Under the pieces are notes generated by a model. That model saw only the letters and a list, made by a program, of their open reading frames with translations, was not told the origin of the DNA and made no database searches. Shown here in pieces: positions 5,813 to 8,072 of a DNA stretch of 8,072 bases. Source of the DNA: Thermohalobaculum sp039030715 (GTDB taxonomy: Bacteria > Pseudomonadota > Alphaproteobacteria > Rhodobacterales > Rhodobacteraceae). How positions within the stretch are numbered: position 1 is the first letter of the stretch; every line of letters starts with the position of its first letter. Location of the stretch: positions 1 to 8,072 of the forward strand of contig JBCCDU010000125.1 of assembly GCA_039030715.1 (NCBI GenBank), given 5' to 3'. A program made the position numbers and the translations under genes.

Positions 5813-6528
5813 CCAAACTCATCCTTTTTCTGGTGCCGATCTTCATCGTCATGGCGATGTGGCGGGTCTCGGCGATATTCTCCGGCAAGTCGCTGCGCAA
5901 GCAGTCGCGTCCCTTGCGCAATGACGAGGTCGAGGCCGCCCTGCGCAGGCTCGCGCACGCAGCCGGGGTCGACCAGATCACCGTGCGGGTGCTGGAGCAG
6001 GAGGTCGTGAACGGCCTCGTCACCCCCTCAGGCGATATCTATGTCACCCGTGGCTTGGTCGATCAGTATCGGCGCGGTCGGATCAAGCTGGCCGAATTTA
6101 CCTCGGTGATCGCGCATGAACTGGGGCATCTCGCACATGGCCACACCAAACGGCGCATGTGGGATGTGGCAGGGGCGCAATTGATCACCACCGTGCTGGG
6201 CGGGATCCTGTCACGGTTCATTCCCTATATCGGCTTCTATATCGCGCGCTGGCTCGGCTCGTTCTTCGCAGCGCGCCTCAGCCGCAAGGACGAGTTCGAG
6301 GCCGATGCCTACGCCACCGCCCTGATGATCCGCGCGGGCTTCGGGGCAGAGCCGCAGGCACGCATGCTGGAAAAACTGTTGGAACTCGTACCAGGAGCCG
6401 GTGCCGCCGCGAAAAGCTGGCTCGCCAGCCACCCGCCGGTGGAGGAGCGCGCCCGCGCGATCCGCGACAACGCCACAAGGTGGGAGCCCGGCACCGGCCT
6501 CGCCGATGGAAGGGAGACCCCGACATGA
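5809..6528 (+). CDS. M48-family zinc metalloprotease (HtpX/Ste24-like)
   Basis: A 239-residue membrane-anchored metalloprotease. An N-terminal helix (about 3-19) anchors it, and residues 38-90 carry the usual beta-rich lead-in (ITVRVLEQEVVNGLVTPSGDIYVTRGLVD). The zinc site is intact: H103-E-L-G-H107 in IAHELGHLAHGH, with the third ligand expected at E162 of EFEAD (162-166). Between them lies a hydrophobic pair of segments (about 122-155), and SHPPVEER (207-214) is the conserved C-terminal substrate-cleft motif. It is shorter than HtpX (about 290 residues), having one N-terminal helix rather than two. Members degrade misfolded membrane or envelope proteins. The ATG at 5809 follows a promoter-like TATATC directly, so a leaderless message is likely. 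Its stop overlaps the next gene by ATGA. The specific substrate is unknown, and no gene symbol is assigned because it is not orthodox HtpX. Confidence 0.92.
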   Translation: MTKLILFLVPIFIVMAMWRVSAIFSGKSLRKQSRPLRNDEVEAALRRLAHAAGVDQITVRVLEQEVVNGLVTPSGDIYVTRGLVDQYRRGRIKLAEFTSVIAHELGHLAHGHTKRRMWDVAGAQLITTVLGGILSRFIPYIGFYIARWLGSFFAARLSRKDEFEADAYATALMIRAGFGAEPQARMLEKLLELVPGAGAAAKSWLASHPPVEERARAIRDNATRWEPGTGLADGRETPT

Positions 6529-6812
6529 GCACAGAAATCACGCCAGACCTGACCGAAAGCGGCTGGGAGAGCGCCCGCGGGGGTGCGGCGATCGTCAAAA
6601 CCTTCCATTTCCCGAATTTCCGCGATGCAATGGCCTGGATGACCCGCTGCGCGTTCGAGGCAGAGGCCGCCGATCATCATCCCGAATGGTTCAATGTCTA
6701 CAACCGGGTTGAAGTGACGTTGACCACCCATGACACCGGTGGGCTGACGGAGAAGGACATCTCCCTGGCCTCGAAGATGGATCAGATCGCGGCCCGCATC
6801 CCGGCAAAATAG
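6525..6812 (+). CDS. phhB: Pterin-4a-carbinolamine dehydratase (4a-hydroxytetrahydrobiopterin dehydratase)
   Basis: A 95-residue protein, the normal length for this enzyme, which dehydrates the 4a-carbinolamine formed by pterin-dependent hydroxylases so that the cofactor can be recycled. The active-site signature is complete: E-A-A-D-H-H-P-E-W (residues about 53-61) followed by F-N-V-Y-N-R-V-E-V-T-L-T-T-H and, after GGLTEK, the closing Asp. Earlier F-P-N-F-R-D-A-M-A-W-M is the typical first helix. The ATG at 6525 is chosen because it overlaps the protease stop as ATGA and has GGAAGGGAG eight bases upstream. Upstream in-frame ATGs lie inside the protease gene. No phenylalanine hydroxylase is present nearby; many bacteria keep this gene without one, and roles in molybdopterin metabolism have been suggested for such proteins. 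Confidence 0.93.
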   Translation: MSTEITPDLTESGWESARGGAAIVKTFHFPNFRDAMAWMTRCAFEAEAADHHPEWFNVYNRVEVTLTTHDTGGLTEKDISLASKMDQIAARIPAK

Positions 6813-6815
6813 CCT

Positions 6816-7136
6816 TCAGGCCGCGCCATTGACCGCATCGTTGATCGTCATCAGCCGGCTCATCCGGGTCAGCTTGAAGACTTTCAGAACAGGGCCCTTC
6901 ACGCCGGTCAGCTCCACCGTTCCCGCGCGTCCGACCTGTTTCAGCAGGCCGGCGACAACCCCCAGCCCGGCGCTGTCGATGTGTTCCACCCGGTCCATGT
7001 CGAGCAGAAGGTGACGCTCTCCGCTCTCCACGATCTGGGTCATCTGCGTGCGGAATTCATCCGCCACCCCGGCATCCAGCCTGGGCACATCAATTCTGAT
7101 GGACAACATGTCTTTCAATCTCTCGATGGTCAGCAT
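6816..7136 (-). CDS. STAS-domain protein, anti-sigma factor antagonist type
   Basis: A 106-residue single STAS domain like SpoIIAA/RsbV. Such proteins bind a partner-switching anti-sigma kinase and are inactivated by phosphorylation of a conserved serine. Here that residue is S55 in the block VEHIDSAGLGVVAGLL (50-65), with D54 next to it. The GTVELTGVKGPVLKVFKLTRM segment (72-92) is the typical second half. The start at 7136 is preferred to the internal ATG at codon 10, even though that ATG has a better GAGAG Shine-Dalgarno, because MLTIERLKDMLSIRI supplies the first beta strands of the fold. No anti-sigma kinase or phosphatase is adjacent, so the partners must lie elsewhere. It converges on the dehydratase gene with only three bases between the stops. 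Confidence 0.9.
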   Translation of the reverse strand: MLTIERLKDMLSIRIDVPRLDAGVADEFRTQMTQIVESGERHLLLDMDRVEHIDSAGLGVVAGLLKQVGRAGTVELTGVKGPVLKVFKLTRMSRLMTINDAVNGAA

Positions 7137-7177
7137 GATCTGACGGTTCCCTCACCCCTTCGGTCCGTTCAAGGATC

Positions 7178-7191
7178 GATCTTCGGAGATC
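7178..7191. other. Small inverted repeat upstream of the STAS gene
   Basis: GATCT, loop TCGG, AGATC form a perfect 5-bp stem in the 79-base gap between the oxygenase and STAS genes. On the minus strand it precedes a TTGAAC that could serve as a -35 element, but no -10 follows at the right distance. It may be an operator or a transcript hairpin; the support is weak. Confidence 0.3.
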
Positions 7192-7208
7192 AGACTTAAG
7201 AAACCGCG

Positions 7209-7225
7209 AACCCGCTCAGGCGGGC
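7209..7225 (-). terminator. Weak hairpin at the oxygenase stop codon
   Basis: On the minus strand CCCGC-CTGA-GCGGG forms a GC-rich stem whose loop contains the stop codon of the oxygenase, extended by a wobble and an A-T pair. The following TTCGCGGTTTCTT is only moderately T-rich, so termination would be inefficient and read-through into the STAS gene is plausible. Confidence 0.3.
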
Positions 7226-8043
7226 TGAGGCCAGAGCTGCGGGAACATCGACCCGGCCAGCCGGTCCCCGTCGCGATAACCGCGCGCCTCGAACATCGCC
7301 CGCTCGCCCTTCGCCCAATCGCCGCGATAGCGGATCATGCCGTTCGGCGCCGTCATCCGCAGGGTATAGCGTGTAACGGTTTCGGTCGGGATCGTCGCCG
7401 CCAGGGCACCGTGCAGCGTGCGCATATCGAAGAAAATGCAATCCCCTAGATCCAGGTTGAACTGAGCGATATCAAAGGCTTCAGGGTCCGCATTCACATC
7501 CGGCGGCAGGTGGTAGGTCCGGCCGTTGATCTCCACCGGCGCCTCGGCTGCCGAGTGTCCGTCGCGGAAGAAGACCCGCATGAACAGCTTGTCCCAGAGG
7601 TGGGAGCCGCGCACGAACGCAATCCCGTTTTCTTTCGAGACCGGCTCCAGCGGCAGCCAGAGGACGCACATCGTCCCCTCGAAATCGAAATAGGCCAGGT
7701 CCTGGTGAAACGGCGCGCGGGAGGTCGAACCCGCCTCGCGCAGGAACCAGTTATCCATCACCAGATTGACGCGGTCGGTCCCCAGCAACGAGGCCGCCAG
7801 CGCCCCGCAGGGGCTCTGATGGGTAAAATCGCGAAACTCCTCGAACTGCTCCCAGCACCAGAAATCCTCGAAATATCCGGGCGCGGCGGGATCTGAGGAA
7901 TGGTTCACCAGGTTCGGCGAAGGCGCGGCCATATCCTTCGCGATACCCTCGCGTAACCGCTCGATCCAGTCACTGGAAAAGGCATCGCGTATCGCGACCA
8001 CACCGTCGCGGCGAAAGCTGTCGATATCCGTCTGCGAAATCAC
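7216..8043 (-). CDS. Phytanoyl-CoA dioxygenase (PhyH) family Fe(II)/2-oxoglutarate oxygenase
   Basis: A 275-residue non-haem iron oxygenase that would hydroxylate an unactivated carbon using oxygen and 2-oxoglutarate. The iron ligands are visible as H113-x-D115 in APFHQDLAYFD and H211 in FDMRTLHGA, with R225 or R229 in TRYTLRM as the likely 2-oxoglutarate anchor. The opening ISQTDIDSFRRDGVVAIRDAFS (from residue 2) is the standard helix-strand lead of the family, and N98, conserved near the cofactor pocket, fits as well. The proposed start is GTG at 8043; no Shine-Dalgarno is visible and the frame stays open to the window edge (Pro-rich codons), so a start further right is possible. Members act on substrates from acyl-CoAs to ectoine and small antibiotics; this one's substrate cannot be named. 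It lies 79 bases upstream of the STAS gene on the same strand. Confidence 0.9.
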   Translation of the reverse strand: MISQTDIDSFRRDGVVAIRDAFSSDWIERLREGIAKDMAAPSPNLVNHSSDPAAPGYFEDFWCWEQFEEFRDFTHQSPCGALAASLLGTDRVNLVMDNWFLREAGSTSRAPFHQDLAYFDFEGTMCVLWLPLEPVSKENGIAFVRGSHLWDKLFMRVFFRDGHSAAEAPVEINGRTYHLPPDVNADPEAFDIAQFNLDLGDCIFFDMRTLHGALAATIPTETVTRYTLRMTAPNGMIRYRGDWAKGERAMFEARGYRDGDRLAGSMFPQLWPQPA

Positions 8044-8072
8044 GACCGAACCCAGCCCGTCCGGCGGCGGAG

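Noticed and set aside
5884..6598. Additional open frames within the M48 protease region on both strands, including a long upstream extension of the dehydratase frame to 6159.
   Set aside because: The protease frame has HELGH and EFEAD; the extension lies entirely inside that gene and the dehydratase has its own Shine-Dalgarno and ATGA start at 6525.
6810..6818. Possible bidirectional terminator between the convergent dehydratase and STAS genes.
   Set aside because: Only three bases separate the stops and no stem of usable length with a T-run is present on either strand.

Overview
The window looks like high-GC alphaproteobacterial chromosome, most likely from a Rhodobacterales/Rhodobacteraceae-type organism. 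That judgement rests on codon use, on DUF2927-type lipoproteins, on a short two-helix membrane protein of a kind I associate with that order, and on recognition of the proteins only; no database search was possible. Coding density is high and no intergenic stretch exceeds about 145 bases.

Layout: bases 1-141 are the terminal part of an IS3-family insertion sequence that continues off the left edge, with the first 29 codons of its OrfA on the minus strand. From 283 to 4529 runs a plus-strand cluster of five closely packed genes: an AEC-family permease, a GNAT acetyltransferase, a DUF2927 lipoprotein, a 57-residue membrane protein, and a second DUF2927 lipoprotein that is a full-length paralogue of the first. 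The first four are joined by 1-nt gaps or by overlapping stop and start codons, so they are very likely cotranscribed. A second plus-strand group (4563-6812) encodes a CoxE-like von Willebrand factor A protein, an M48-family zinc metalloprotease and a pterin-4a-carbinolamine dehydratase. The first two of these appear to have leaderless starts behind a TATATC -10 element, and the dehydratase overlaps the protease by ATGA. On the minus strand follow a stand-alone STAS-domain (anti-sigma antagonist type) protein and a phytanoyl-CoA-dioxygenase-family Fe(II)/2-oxoglutarate oxygenase that reaches the right edge.

How the parts may work together: the least described part is the tandem pair of DUF2927 lipoproteins flanking a small membrane protein. 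Both lipoproteins keep exactly the same five cysteines (lipobox plus four) and an E-E-x-x-Q-A-L-G motif where a zincin protease would carry H-E-x-x-H. A pair of cell-envelope proteins with a degenerate protease-like core and a C-terminal helical-repeat region is a reasonable hypothesis but is not shown by the sequence. The other genes are recognisable household or accessory functions, and I see no defence system, CRISPR array, tRNA or rRNA.
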